Shown here: positions 21,050-33,192 of the stretch, in pieces
Numbering within the stretch: the first letter of the stretch is position 1
Layout: each line of letters opens with the position of its first letter
From: Ornithodoros turicata
Lineage: Eukaryota > Arthropoda > Arachnida > Ixodida > Argasidae
DNA length: 64,000 nucleotides
Direction of reading: 5' to 3'
NCBI RefSeq assembly: GCF_037126465.1
Contig: NC_088210.1
Location: 27,491,511 to 27,555,510, forward strand
Position numbers and translations under genes: made by a program
Notes under the pieces: generated by a model
What the model saw: the letters and a program-made list of their open reading frames with translations, nothing else
Database searches by the model: none
What the model was told of the DNA's origin: nothing

Positions 21050-21222
21050 GGACAGTGGTAATTTTAGTCACTTTGGGGACTATACATGCATTATTACAAC
21101 AATTACTCCCTTCGCCGTGCTGGGGAGCGAATTACAGTGTCGGGGGACTAAATTGGGGAGTATAGTTGCGCTATAAGTGACTAAAAGTTGTAATTGCAGT
21201 TTACTCCTCTTCTTAGAGTGTG
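21050..21222 (-). repeat. TAGTCCC repeat family copy
   Basis: The plus strand reads TTTAGTCACTTTGGGGACTA, CTCCCTTCGCCGTGCTGGGG, GAATTACAGTGTCGGGGGAC and TTTACTCCTCTTCTTAGAGT. It is the family in reverse orientation and keeps the TTAGAGTGTGC end at 21213. Confidence 0.65.
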
Positions 21223-24145
21223 CTTCTGGCACGCCTAGCTGAAATATGTGGTTGTTCGTCTTGTTAGCTTTCTGTTTCTTTAAGTATTATTTTTCGTGTA
21301 AATGGGTAGTTAAAAAAGAAAGCAGATGCAGGTTCCTAAGTACCCTGCTATGGAAAAACACTTTCTCACACAAGCAACCTGAGAACCTACAGCTCGCGAC
21401 CTCAGACATTAGTAATAACTGTTGCGGCTGCAAGCGATCTGGAATATCACAATTATAGCTGTATAACTTAATTTAATTACGTTTATGTCTCCGCACATTG
21501 CGGTGTTGTTCTGTTTAAATGAACTGAATAATGACTCCAGTGGTATAGGATGTAACCTAAACATGGTCATTACATTGACAGAATATGACATATTCCTTAA
21601 AATGTGTCTATATGTGTGAATTACATATTCAATAATACAGTTTGCATAATTGTTTCGTTGACACGTTTAGCATGGAAAAGCAGAAAGCGAAACATATCTC
21701 AGCCCGCAGCTCGTCCCCTAACGCTTGTATATATAGTTTGTTTGTTTGTTTGTAAAGAAAAAAAAAGAGGAATTGAACTCATAGTTTCTTCTGAGAGCGC
21801 ATGGATACAACTACACATATTTCTATGGGCCCACATTCAATACATTATTATTATTATTATAGTTTCATTTTCTTACATTGTGATTCCTTTTTGGACCCTT
21901 TTCAGTTCTTGGACGTTTTGACAAGTGAGGAGACCCAAACGATGTTTCGTCTTGGGTATCAACGAAGTACTACCACTCCCTCTATCGCTCACTTTTTTTC
22001 CCAAATAAATCAAATCCTGTACATGGAGTGACCCCGAGAGTGCGTCATCTTATTCTATACGCGAACCTCTTCAATCTCCTCAGTCGTCAGAGCCACTTTA
22101 GCGCAACAGAAGGCAGCGTCGAGAAGAAAATGAAAATACCACTTAAAGGCTCGCTTTAAATATATGCATAGAAGCGGCAAGTAAGCAGGCGACAGGCAGA
22201 GAGAGAGAGAGAGAGAGAGAAAGGAGGGGGGTGTGGGGGGTACCCCTCGATGTAAAAAGAAATGCGTTGTCAATCAGGTTCTCCATCATAAATCACGGAC
22301 CGCGAAGCCCGCTTGCCCAACAAAAACAACCTTCACTGCATGGCCACTTTTCGCCATTCATTTATAAGTACCCCATACGCCTTTCCAGCGTTTCCATCGG
22401 CGTCTGTATCACTCCCGTTTTTCATTTCTTTTCTTTTTTCTTTTTGATTTACATACGGGTATTTTATCGCGAAATTTCGACTCTCTCAGTTCCCCTGCGA
22501 GGTTTCACCGGATAAGTGTTTGTTGATCATCTATTTTTTTCTTATTTTTATTTTTGTCGTTGGGTTTAATAGTGGGGGTTGAATTCCGGTTGACATTAAT
22601 GTGCCGTGTTAATCTCAGATTTTTTTATTATAACGAATGTCGAAACGCGGAAAATCCAGCGATCTAGCGAGTGCAGGTTGAATGCAGTTTCCGGTATTTC
22701 GAACCGTTTCCGTTGCGCTTTGGACCTGAGAACAGTCTCTGTTCGAAGTAACGGTGCCAGTTTTAGTGACTCGTTTTAATTCTCTCAAACGGTTCGCGAA
22801 CGGTTTTGCCACGAACCAATCAGATGATTACGTTCTGAATCACTTCCCCTCCTCATTGGACATCCGCGAAACACTTCGCGAACCGTTTCAGGAAAAAAAA
22901 ATTGAAATAAAAATCCACTAAAACTCGCTATTTGACTAACACAAATAACCCTGTCCCCATTTATGGCGCTTGTAAATAATCGATTTTTTTCTAATTCAGT
23001 TCAATTAAATTCAATTCATTCAGTTCGAATCATCTCCCGCTGATGTTTCCTTAGAACGTTTTTTACAAGATGGCGTGGTCCAACGTTTTGAACGTTTTCA
23101 CGTCGTCCAACCGTTATATCCCCCGTCAAGGCTGACCACTGCGCCGATGCACTTGCGGACGAGTGTGGGAGGTACCGATATTTTTGTGATTAGATCGGAT
23201 AAAACGATTAAATTACAGCACAGCCCAGTCACGAAATCGATCCTCGCCAGCAAATCAGCTGGCATATGTACAACAGTGAACCACCTCCCGTATACAGGAC
23301 AACATATACAAACAAACATATAATCGCGCAATACAATGCTAAGGTGCCCTCCTGAACCTCCCCGTTATTACAAGCTGTACATGCTCTATGTGCTGTGTAC
23401 TTTAATACCAGTAGCCATACAATATTGAGGTGGGGGGGGGGTGGAATACGGTCAAGAGTATAACGTCGCCCAGAGGAGAGAGTCATGGCGAGGCGATGTA
23501 ATACCCCCGCCAGGATGACATGGACCGAGGCTGGTGATGAATGAACTTCGGGGGATTCTTATAGAGAGGACGTTGATCTATTGCACGCGCAAGTAAATAG
23601 CCTGAGTAGCATCTATACTGTTGGTGCTTTATCCGCTGCCCTTTCTCTTTCAGAAAGAGAAAAGAAAATGGCGGAGCCACTTGCATTTAGTGTTTGTTCG
23701 TGGGGAGCTTTAATGGGAGAAAAGCTGGTTCTGTTGTTGATGGCTGCCAGTAAACACAGCTAGATTGTCTTTTTTTTAAGCCAGTAGCTTTATAGAATCA
23801 ACTGCGTAGGTCCGTCCGTAGCTTTATAGGACCACGTGACAATGCCACGTGATCGCTGCAGTTATGAAGACACCGCACGCTCTGTAAATGGCCCTATATT
23901 TAAAGGCGTTTAGCATAATTATTAAAGGTTCAGCCATTGTTTCCCTATTTTTGTGTTTATGTATACATATGAGGGCTGTTAGAAATTGTAATTTAATATA
24001 CCATCTTCAAACTGTATACATGACACTTCTCGGGTAAACACAAACAAGCCCCCGCCACATCTTAAAGTGCCACGAAGACCTCCGGCCCTTCCGCGACTAA
24101 GGCCGCTCGGAACCAGCCGGCATGCAGAATTATATTTTTCGCTTT
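21223..24145. other. No gene recognised
   Basis: A (GA)n run at 22199-22221 is followed by GGGGGGTGTGGGGGG. Near 22650-22890 an imperfect inverted pattern around GGTTCGCGAACGGTTTTGCC and CTTCGCGAACCGTTTCAGG hints at an old foldback. G10 near 23432. No exon-like segment. Confidence 0.35.
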
Positions 24146-24290
24146 TCTGATTTGTTGAAAACAGGAGGCGTACGCCTTTTGTGGCAATTTGAATTGCCAC
24201 AAAAAGACGTATACGAACCTCTCTCTCCTCAAATAAGAAGCGATAACTATCGGCACATTGGTTGACGCACAGTGTGTTTGCTGTGAAACC
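24146..24290 (+). mobile_element. Palindromic TA MITE, truncated both ends
   Basis: Only the inner part remains: CTGATTTGTTGAAAACAGG, GGCGTACGCCTTTTGTGG, a short loop, CACAAAAAGACGTATACG, then CTCTCTCTCCTCAAATAAG and GTTGACGCACAGTGTG. The left arm resembles subfamily A and the right arm subfamily B, so it is either a hybrid or an ancestral form. Confidence 0.75.
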
Positions 24291-24824
24291 GGATGTCGTT
24301 TTGGCCCTAAACCGGAAGCGGTGAAAACGGCATGTATTGTCTGCAAGGTGTTAAAGCAGTTTTAACAGAGGTTAACGTCTACCTTCAAAAATAAACCTGA
24401 AATCGCAATTGCGTAAAAAAGAAAAATAGACAGAAAGAAAACACGCTGTACATGTAAACAGATCTGTACACGATGTCGATTCCACTGCGTCTTTCATCGC
24501 GTTTTCATTGATTAAATTGGTTAGGTCAGCAATCGCGACTGAAATGTCAACATTTTTGGCTAACGCAGCCGCAACCCTGAGGCAAAGTAAGGATTGATGA
24601 CGCCGACTTGTAGTTATTAGCATTCAACATGCGGACACAGCTAATTTGCAGCAGCGTATTCATCAAAATGACAATTAATTAAGCATCCTTCAAATATACT
24701 TACACAGTAAAAAGAAAGAAAGAGCAATAACAGAGCCGTTGTGGATCGCCTCCAAACCAATCAACCTGGTATCTTTTCACATCTCCTTCTGTTTCCTCCT
24801 CTCCTATTACTTAGCGACGGCAAC
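24291..24824. other. No gene recognised
   Basis: No recognised repeat or exon. Confidence 0.4.
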
Positions 24825-25000
24825 AATCGACTCTCTCGATCCCTCCACCGGATGTGTTGTCTGGACCCTTCCTTAGGTTTTCCTCTAGACACTCCGGTAC
24901 TGGTCTTGCCACAGGTCCCTGTGAAGTCGGCCCCGAACGCATCTCCTAACATACCTATATCTCCCACTGTTCCCTGCTGCCCCCCTCACCAACTGTTCGC
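24825..25000 (+). mobile_element. Diverged SINE (GTCGGCCC family)
   Basis: The order CTTCCTTAGGTTTTCCTC, GGTCTTGCCACAGGTCCC, TGTGAAGTCGGCCCCGAACG and TCTCCCACTGTTCCCTGCTG parallels the body of the SINE at 58918-59192. The tRNA-like head is not clear. Confidence 0.5.
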
Positions 25001-28000
25001 CGTATATTGCCTCGCAGACCGTGCGTTACAGACGTACCCCTCCCACTCGTACAGCTTCCCTAGAACGCGTAAAACGGCAAGGTTTTGCCTCCTTCACGAA
25101 ACTCTCTAACGCGTGCGACAAAACAACGTTGCTCCCTTCGCAGGTCGTATACTATACACTCGCTCTATGATGCACAACCAACAGCCAACAGGGAGGAGAA
25201 TCTTCGTTTCGGCATTATCATTATTAATATTCCTTTTACGACAACGACGAAACGGTATGTGCGTCCTTTTAAAGGCCTTCGCCTTCGAGGTATACTCGTT
25301 CCGTGTATCTCGTGCACTCCAGAAGAGGCTATAAAGCGTTCAAACGGCAAAGAAAAGATCGGGGCGAGGTCGCATCGCCGTCTTTTGTTTCTGGGCTCGG
25401 CCGAGGTCCCCGGGGCCCCATTGCAAAAAAGGAAGGCAGCAGGAAGCTCCCGAAATTCGACTGTCATAACCGGAGGGAAAGGGCGAGGGAGAAGGAGGGG
25501 GGGAGAGAGAGAGAGAGAAGCGGTCCCCGAATGCGTTATACACTCTATATATCTATACAGTTTGTTTATGTTTTTGTGCTAGCCTGGCTCTCGGAACGCG
25601 TAAAAAAAAATGTCGGCCGTTGTATAAAGACAAAGGGAACCCGCCTCGAAAATATGCAGCGACCTCTACTACAATATAACTTTTTGTTGCCGCGTTTTCG
25701 TTTAAGACTCATCAATATGTGATCGGATGGTGTCAGTTTGCAGGAACGTCGGTGTTATACCTGTTTTGTTTCCCAGCTTCGAGGATTTTGTATGCTTTTC
25801 TTTTCTTTTTTTTTTAAGTATGCCGGATACTGGTACGTATATGCAAGGCGCCTCGAGGTAGGATTTAATTCCTAATTAACGTCAGGTTAATTTGACGGCT
25901 CAATGGCCCGAAGAGGGCAGCACCATACCCGACGCCTGGAACACCAAAGAAAACTCGCACGCTTCGGGCATGACTCGCATCTTTTTTTTCTCTCTCCTTG
26001 GTATGGACCGCGCACGATAAGTGTCTTTTTTATGCGAATAACGTCGTAATAGACCGTCATTTTCCTCGTACACAGTATATCTGCAAGTCATTTTGAAGTG
26101 ACACATACGAGACAGCAAAAGAGAGAGATTACAGAAGTGGTCGCTTCCTGTCAGCATCTGCATGCGGCAGCCAACCCTCGTTCACGAACGATGTGACCCT
26201 TTTCATCAGTCGAATATCTTGCGCTCTGACCTGCCCCTGCTATTCTTAGCCAACTCTTACTAGGCTGTAACGTTCCTCGTGCATGCTGCCTTCAAAGCGA
26301 AATGTCCGGCTCGGGGATCTAATTATAAAGGATGGGTGCTTGTATACCAGTCGTACCCCTTTTTTTAAACCTTTTTTTGCGACTGGCTTCATGCGGCATC
26401 GATACTCATTTGTAAGTGTGGGAGGCTTTAGGGGGTGTCAGTGTGCGCATTTCTTTGGAAAACGTTGTACCTTTTCCACTGGTGTTGCATTTGCTCAGAA
26501 CGTTTGCATTAGTATACTTTACAAAGACATACGGAGAGCTTATTGTTGTTACAAAAGTATTTAAAAAGGGCCTTACCTGTCTCCAAGATAAAAAGAAAAA
26601 AAACCCGAAAGATTGCCTGTTAAAACTTCGGACTCCATCGGTTACGGTGGGACAACGTAAGTGACGTTACATTCCTTGTGTCGAAATAATGTAGAAATAA
26701 AACAGCTGCTGTTGCACGTATCAACGTACAGCTCCTTCTTTGTATATCTTTTTTTAGCAAGTTTATCGTCTGCATGAACTACTACTCCGCAAACGAACAC
26801 AAATGGATGACATGGATGTCAACAGTTTTCTTAAACGAGTCGTCTGCCCCCATAAGGCGTTTATAAGCCCACATGGGCATCGACGTAAAAGGCATTAGTG
26901 CATTATAACAAGTCATTAAACTTACAGTGGCATTGAAAGCTCCTCGTATTTCGGCACGTGAGCTGAAACACTAGCCTCTTATAAGTATGTCGTCGGTGTT
27001 CGTTTCCAACTTCGCCTGAACTTGTACTGAATCGTTCACTTCGCTGTGTATCTCCAGCTGCGGTGCCAATAAAACCCATGATGTTTGTATTTACGGACAG
27101 TTTAATCTACATACTGATCGATAATACACTGGAATTACCTAGCGAAGCTACACTACACTAACTAACTACTAGCTGTGTGTGTTGTGCTTGTTGTATAGTA
27201 CCATGTGAAATCCGTCTAGTAAATCTCTCCCACACAACTACTAGCTAACTACACCACTCGCTATAACAAACTACATAGATGCAAGATGCTATACAGATAT
27301 TCGCTTGTCCGTGACCTCGGCAGAAACAAGCTGAATCGATTTCGATTGGATTGGTTCGAGAAAAAGGCGGCCCGCTAATAGCGTCATCAAAAACGCAAGT
27401 ACCTTTTAAGTGCGCAACGAAAAAAGACACCACGGTCGCAAGTCGCCGTGTTTTCGGACCAACTATAAAGAAGCAAAACCAATCGAAATAAATAAGCTAC
27501 TTGCTCAACGGCCATTAGTATCTCTTTCCCCATTACTGTCATTTCCAAGCTCAAAATAATAGCCGCATCTTCGCAAGTGTTTTCCTTTCTTGATGAGCGC
27601 ACACGGCTACTTCATAGTGGTAGCGGATTCTCACTTGTTCATTGCCATTCGTTTTGCCGCTGAGCGTTTCATCACTTAGCCCCTTCGAGCGCCTTCCGTT
27701 GTAGAAACCCGGATGTCCAGGGGAGAGGGGTTAGTCGAAGAAGAAAAATCGCTCGGGAGAGGAGATGATCCACGGAGAGTCTTCTTCCTTTTTATTTTTT
27801 ATTTAATTTTTAAAGCATGATGTGCGTGTCGTGTGCATGGGTTCTACAGGCTTCTATAGCTATAGCATGATGTGCATTGTGTTGGTGCAGAACGGGTAAA
27901 CGGCGATGGAGGCCTTCGGGTATTATAGTACCCCGAATAGGTAGTGGTCTTGATGTTGTACTGCATGAGTATGGGTATGTGCTAGTATGCTTCGCACGTT

Positions 28001-28087
28001 AGCACCTCATCTTTCATTTCACTCACACGCAGTGGCCTGTCATTGGCCCTGCTCACGTGTGGTGGTTATTTGTGTGTGTGTGTCGCT
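25001..28087. other. No gene recognised
   Basis: Purine-rich microsatellite at 25475-25529. Near 27155-27250, ACTAACTAACTACTAGCTG and CAACTACTAGCTAACTACAC form a short repeated patch. The open frames near 25085-25720 overlap on both strands and carry no recognisable domain. Confidence 0.35.
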
Positions 28088-28240
28088 GTGCTTTCTGGCG
28101 TTTTTCCTGGGTTTTCCTCAGACTCTTTCAGACATATGTCGGCACAGATTCCTTAGAAGTCGGCCCAGGACGCACATTCCCCCCAGAGCGTTAATCGTGA
28201 CGTTGCCCACCTCTGTGAGGCCGACAACGGCGATTCCTTT
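28088..28240 (+). mobile_element. SINE body/3' part (GTCGGCCC family)
   Basis: CCTGGGTTTTCCTCAGACTC, TGTCGGCACAGATTCCTTAG, AAGTCGGCCCAGGACGCACA and CACCTCTGTGAGGCCGACAA match 44592-44700 almost base for base, and the full SINE at 58918 more loosely. The tRNA-like head is absent or too diverged. It is followed by a CAC/CAT simple repeat. Confidence 0.75.
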
Positions 28241-28654
28241 CACCATCACCACCACCAACACCACCGTGTTCATCATCATTATCATCACTATGATTATTTC
28301 AGTTATTGTTTATTGTTGTTGTTGTTTATGTTGAAGCTGTGATCTGCAGCCAGTGGTCTCCCCACCTTTTAAATTCGTAACACCCAGACTCTGAGTGCGT
28401 TTTCGTTGTGAAATGCAATCGTATCCAGCTCTGAGCCGTGCGCATATACGATCCACGCGGTTTGTGGGACCCACATTTACCGAGACCGGCTGCTCTGCAC
28501 GTATTCGAGGACATTATGGAAGGGAAAAAAAGTAAGCAGGAATAAGTAATCGAGTCTCAAAAGGCGAAGGCAGTGAGACCGTAGAGGGTGAGTGTCAACG
28601 TGTATGGTCTGATTCCGAAGCCGGAAGATAAGAACCCAGAGATGCGGAACAATA

Positions 28655-28706
28655 AGGACGACACAGGACAATTTATCCTGCGGTCCAAGATAGACGTCCT
28701 GTGTCG
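28655..28706. repeat. Inverted repeat, 16-bp arms
   Basis: AAGGACGACACAGGAC is followed after about 26 bp by its inverted complement GTCCTGTGTCGTCCTT. It could form a stem-loop in DNA or RNA. No transposon ends were found around it. Confidence 0.7.
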
Positions 28707-28860
28707 TCCTTCTCTGAGTTCCTACCTCGGTAAAACTTGTTTGGATATGTGTTACTGCACTGTAAGACACCTAATCCATGCAGATCATCACAACGTCGTA
28801 TATGCTACGGGAGTACATGTCTCACGAAATGCGACTTCAGTCGGTATATCGGAAACGATC

Positions 28861-28940
28861 ATCACGTGACTCCCTCTCATAACCTGGCTGGCGACGCGCT
28901 CGACAGAACAGCAAACAAAGCGCTCAAGATGGTCGCTTAA
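28861..28940 (+). pseudogene. Possible RNase H-like fragment of a non-LTR retrotransposon
   Basis: One frame reads VTPSHNLAGDALDRTANKAL before a stop at 28938. This loosely resembles the C-terminal RNase H motif of non-LTR elements (Pro-x-His, Gly-Asn/Asp-x-x-Ala-Asp, Ala-x-x-Ala). The upstream frame shows nothing else recognisable, so chance similarity is quite possible. Confidence 0.2.
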
Positions 28941-29271
28941 CGCTGTCACACCCGACAACGCGTGTTTGTGTGGCGAACGCCCTCTTGTGAGCACCCCTGC
29001 TAGGCACACTGTCGTCTTCATGGTCACGCAGTTCACAACAATTGCGTCACTTTAAAGTCTTTGTCGCCCAGCGCTGAGACGGGCATGATAGTCACAGTCA
29101 CCTGAGATCGACAATCCTCGCGCCGATACGCACAGTATCCGGCCGCACCGAGGGAATGAACCTTTGTCACGCACCCTTGGGACTAGATGTCCGTGGGCTG
29201 GTGGACATGCCCGCTTCGCGCGCAAAGACTTCGGTTCACGTCGGATGTCACGTGCCATTTGTCGGACCCAT

Positions 29272-29445
29272 GCACCACAACATGCTGACCCAATATTGGA
29301 CCAATATTGGCCCAATATATTGGACCAATATTGGCAATGTCGGCCCGATATTGGTCCAAGATTTGACCGATATTGGGCTATTATTGCCAATGTTGGACCA
29401 ATATTGCCAATATTGGTCCAACATTGGGCCAACGTGTTGTGATGC
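29272..29445. mobile_element. CCAATATTGG-rich short inverted-repeat element
   Basis: A 174-bp element with inverted ends (GCACCACAACATGCTGACCC against the inverted GCATCACAACACGTTGGCCC). It is filled with the self-complementary decamer CCAATATTGG and its variants, arranged as nested palindromes. It matches the element at 61803-61937 in terminal words and architecture. No coding potential. Confidence 0.8.
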
Positions 29446-30227
29446 TTGGGGAGCTTGTCTCAGAGTGTACAGGTGAACGCCCTCTACGTTTGTGACGGTT
29501 GTGTGCACCGGTTGAAGGTTGGAGTGCCTCTAAAATGTGTGTTATAGGAAACAGTCCAAATTTTTCCGCCGATTGTGTCGTGGTAAATCTGTTGTGTCAT
29601 CATTCAGGACGGGCGAAACAGATTTCCGAAATGTCTGTTTAGCGCTGTTCTTTTTTTTTTTTTTTCTAATGTAAAAAAAAAGAAGAACTACAATAGAGCA
29701 TCCTATTTGAAGAGATTATCGTGATTTTGCGTTTAAAAAAATCACGAATTATCAGCAAATATTCCACGCGTTTATCTGTAATTGGAGACTCGAGAGGCAC
29801 CGAACATCACCTTAGCGGTACGAGACATCACATGAATAGCCTCGTCTACTAGAAATATTCGGGACGTTTTTGTAACAGTGCAATTATTGAGGACTTGTAC
29901 GTCGCGACTGCGACCGTAGCTGTTAATTTCCCACCCAGGTTTCTCAAATCGATTTACTAACTATCGCTGGGAGGGTTTTTCATAATTCCCCTCCATAACG
30001 CGGAAGTGGACATTCCCTGGAAGCATATTAATGTCAGTAAGGACTTTCGTGATGACACACAATCGATAGGGCTTATTGATCCTCACGTGCCTTCGACGTC
30101 AGGCGCACATGCGATAACTTTTTCCGAAAGATTCGAAATGTTAAGAGCTTAGTAACAAAAGAACATGAGAGAAGAGAATTTCATCGTTAGTAACAAAACT
30201 CTGCCGCAAACACTGTATATATAGCCC
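29446..30227. other. No gene recognised
   Basis: A T14 run near 29651 and A9 near 29675. Around 29717-29750 ATCGTGATTTTGCG and AAAATCACGAATTATC form a weak inverted pair. Otherwise unassigned. Confidence 0.4.
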
Positions 30228-30475
30228 ACGCCTTAAGGGGAAAAAAGTGTAAATTGTGGAGCAATTACAGCTTCTAGTCGCTTAGATTGGATTTCTCCCA
30301 ATTTTCGTCCCGTGTCCCTGAAATTTACTCCCTAGCTCTGCAAATAGATCCTAAACTTCGCATATAGACTCACGCGCATTTAGTCCCGAGAGTGCCTAAT
30401 GTTGTCCCCCAAAATGCTAAAATTAATATCTTCTTTTCTCTCTGTAGGAAGCACACTGGGACCTTTTGTGACACA
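30228..30475 (+). repeat. TAGTCCC repeat family copy
   Basis: Contains GGAGCAATTACAGCTTCTAG, CCCTGAAATTTACTCCCTAG, CTGCAAATAGATCCTAAACT, GCGCATTTAGTCCCGAGAGT, TTGTCCCCCAAAATGC and a TTTTCTCTCTGTAGGAAGCA end. One of the better-preserved copies. Confidence 0.8.
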
Positions 30476-30814
30476 TACAAGAGGCATCGAGTGCAAGCGA
30501 ATGCAAGTGTCGAAGACACATTGGGCACGTGAGCCGCATATTCTAATCATCTCTAACAATTAGGTTATGTACGTTGATATAATTTTTGAGACCTCTGGAA
30601 ACGCGGCAAAAAATAAAAAAGAACGAAAAGAAAAAAGAGCGTAAAAACAAATTACAGTGATACAAGTTTGATTTGGCTTATAACACCATCAGAATCACTT
30701 CTCTTTGTCACCTCTCTTCGCCCTATACCTCGTAATACCTCGGAAAACATAATCGTCGAGAACGGGAGGTCCTACACTAATAATTCCCGTTAGAACGGTC
30801 TCCCAACCCCTACG

Positions 30815-31115
30815 CTCTAAGGAAAAAACACAACAAAAAGTCCCCAAGATTGCGTTTACTCCCTATTATACTCCCCTGACACTGAAATTCACCCCCTTGC
30901 AATTCAAGTGCTCCCTAAACTTCGTATATAAACTTCCAAACATTTAGTCCCTAAAGTGACTAGAGAGAGAGAGAGAAATACATGATGACATGGACTAGTG
31001 ATTGTGACAACCCGTCTAGATCTCTAAATGACTATAACGTTCCATTATTATTTTTTCTCTCTCTCTGTCTCTGCATATAAAATGTGGGAAGCACACTGAG
31101 GTCTTTTTTGACTGG
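30815..31115 (+). repeat. TAGTCCC repeat family copy
   Basis: Begins near CGCTCTAAGGAAAAAACACA and continues AGTCCCCAAGATTGCGTTTA, CTCCCTATTATACTCCCCTG, GTGCTCCCTAAACTTCG, CATTTAGTCCCTAAAGTGAC, a GAGAGAGA tract, then TGTGGGAAGCACACTGAGGT. The last word is shared with the copy ending at 30475, so it belongs to the element and not to the flank. Confidence 0.78.
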
Positions 31116-31487
31116 CACAAGACACTTAACTGGACCTATGCTATAACACCCTTTCATTTTACGACCTCAATTATTTCACTAATTGGGCACGAGGCACATA
31201 TTATAGGCCACTAACTTCCGCGAATTCTGGATGCTGAAATTCGTGGCATATTTGGCTTACTTCGTGGTATAAGCCCGAGATTACCCGTATCACTTTTAGC
31301 AAAAGCGACATTGCACATCGTGTGCCTGTGGTGTGAAGCAGTCGAAATGCTTACCGGTAGCCTCTACAACTAACTGTGAAGACAAAGTTTGCGATTGTGG
31401 CATAGTGTTCAAAGTGACAAATCCTGCGAGAGACATTTTCGCGGGTCCCTAATATTCACGAAAATATACGTCTCGTGAATAATAAGA
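31116..31487. other. No gene recognised
   Basis: Short palindromic-looking words around AATTCTGGATGCTGAAATTC and ATATTCACGAAAATATACG, but no complete element. Confidence 0.35.
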
Positions 31488-31735
31488 ACAACAACAACAA
31501 CTTTATTTTAATGATGATGATTAGGAAGTTTCATCGCCAGATCCGATACTCCACCCCATTGCCAGGCGGTATAATGCGGTGAAATGGTATAATGATGAAA
31601 GATGAAAGTCACTGAACAGGTTAGCCAGCTGTAGGGATCGAACCCACATCTTCTGGATTGCCGGTCCAGGGCTCTACCAATTGAGCTAAGCTAACACGCC
31701 TCTCCAGCGACTTTCGGGGTGCGTCATCTGAAGGG
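31488..31735 (-). mobile_element. tRNA-derived SINE, alternative 3' tail
   Basis: On the minus strand this starts CAGATGACGCACCCCGAAAG and then GCGTGTTAGCTTAGCTCAAT (A box). The anticodon arm is CTGGA-CCGGCAA-TCCAG (GGC, Ala-like) and the B box is GTGGGTTCGATCCC. The body is CAGTGACTTTCATCTTTCAT. The 3' tail CCGCCTGGCAATGGGGTGG, TCATCATCATTAAAATAAAG and GTTGTTGTTGTTGTTC completes it. The tail differs from that of the related SINE at 12645 and matches the solo tail at 8565. Confidence 0.82.
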
Positions 31736-33192
31736 ACGACAAACCAGCCACTCACTCTCACTCACCCTCCTTTCACTCTTACATTTTTGCTCACTCATAC
31801 ACACATTCATACGACGGAAATCGACGCAAGCGGCTTTGTTTGTATCTGTCCCTTCTATGTTGTTCCAGCCTCAGAACATCAGTTTATCTCTTGGTATAAT
31901 GAATTCCCTCACGGTGAGGACCGAAGTCGTATACGGACCCGAATAATAGCACAGCCCCCCTGTTTATGCGGCCCATTATATCTCGCCGTCCAAGAGGACA
32001 GGGAGAGAGACCGGCCAACTACCATCCGTGGACCACACCGTCGGGACGCGAACGCAGCTGCCGGAAGGTCAGCGTTGCGCATGTACGTCATTCTAATTAC
32101 TGGCCGCGCGAGCTTCGCCTTGGACCTCGCCTGTGCCGCGAGCCGGACACTGTCCTCGATTGCCGCCCCCTTCAAAATCGTGACTAGACGCCAGAACACG
32201 ATCGGAAATTGACACGAAAGTCACGATCTTCCTCTTAAACCCCCCCTGCTTATTCCCCCTGGGATGCACCACACTTGGGTTCTCGTAATTAATCGCGTCG
32301 ATTGCATCGCAAAAACTTGGTCCTTCGCATCTATATAGCGTGTGTGCATTATATACCTTTCGATCGGTTTGCGTCGTGGTTTGCTGCTGGTGGGAATTGT
32401 GACCGCCGTTAATCATGCCGGGGGAAATTTTCGGGGCTCCCGCATCTGAAGAGACAGGCAGGTGTGAGTCTGTGTGAATCCATGTCCGGGAACAAAACGC
32501 TATATCGGTTGTTTGTATCAACGTTCCTCGGAAGACGCTGCTTTGTGTGAAGGGATATATTTCGAGCGAAAGCCCTTAACCTTTCTGGGAATTGTCCGAA
32601 AGGTCACGGGGTTTTACGGCAGCTTCTTCCGGTATATGTTCCTTCTTATATGTTCTCAACAGATGAAGTTCTTATGCCCTTTTGACGCTCATATAGCACA
32701 GGGCAGGCAAGATCTCCTCTATATGTATCAGCTACATCATCTCACGATATGCCTTTGCTGTCGTGTATACTTTCAGCAGGACTTGCACACGCACATACCA
32801 GTCGCATGTTCGCTCTATAGCGAAAGTAACGGGGTGCGAAGTCTATATGCTGACGTCAACGCGCAAGCAACTGCGCGACAAACGTGCAATGTTTCACGCT
32901 GCTACTTGCGCGCGCTGCACACGTCGCCACGCGTCACCGGAAACTTAATGGTCGCAAGCCGAACATTTATGTGCGTTTATGTGCACGATGGGAGAAAAGA
33001 TGAAGCGGTTCAATCGTCAATCCGCGTCAGCGTGGACGTCACAGTGTGCTGCACGCGCATGTCAGCAACTATAGTTGTGCGCAGGGTCACTAAACAAGCT
33101 ATTTAGTGACTCTAGTTGTGTGTACACAGGTTTGAAGGTTCTAGTCGTGTAGAAGGAAGAGAAATAGTCCGTCATCTCTCAAAATATTACTG
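31736..33192. other. No gene recognised; longest plain ORF in the window at 32474-33106
   Basis: A 210-residue plus-strand frame at 32474-33106 (starting MNPCPGTKRYIGCLYQ) is long for this AT-rich background. However, it has no recognisable domain, no signal peptide and no splice context, and contains scattered Cys and Arg. Minus-strand frames at 31909-32521 are also open. Not annotated as a gene. Confidence 0.3.

Noticed and set aside
28861..28940. Firm call of an RNase H domain
   Set aside because: Only about 20 residues resemble the motif, key acidic residues cannot be verified and the upstream frame is unrelated. Kept only as a low-confidence feature.
29272..29445. CRISPR-like or satellite array of CCAATATTGG units
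   Set aside because: Spacing is irregular, units overlap as palindromes, and the copy has defined inverted ends repeated at 61803, so it is a short mobile element in a eukaryotic genome.
32474..33106. 210-residue ORF, possible gene
   Set aside because: No domain, no amino-acid composition typical of a folded protein, no neighbouring splice or promoter signal. In 64 kb, several frames of this size are expected in repeat-rich DNA.
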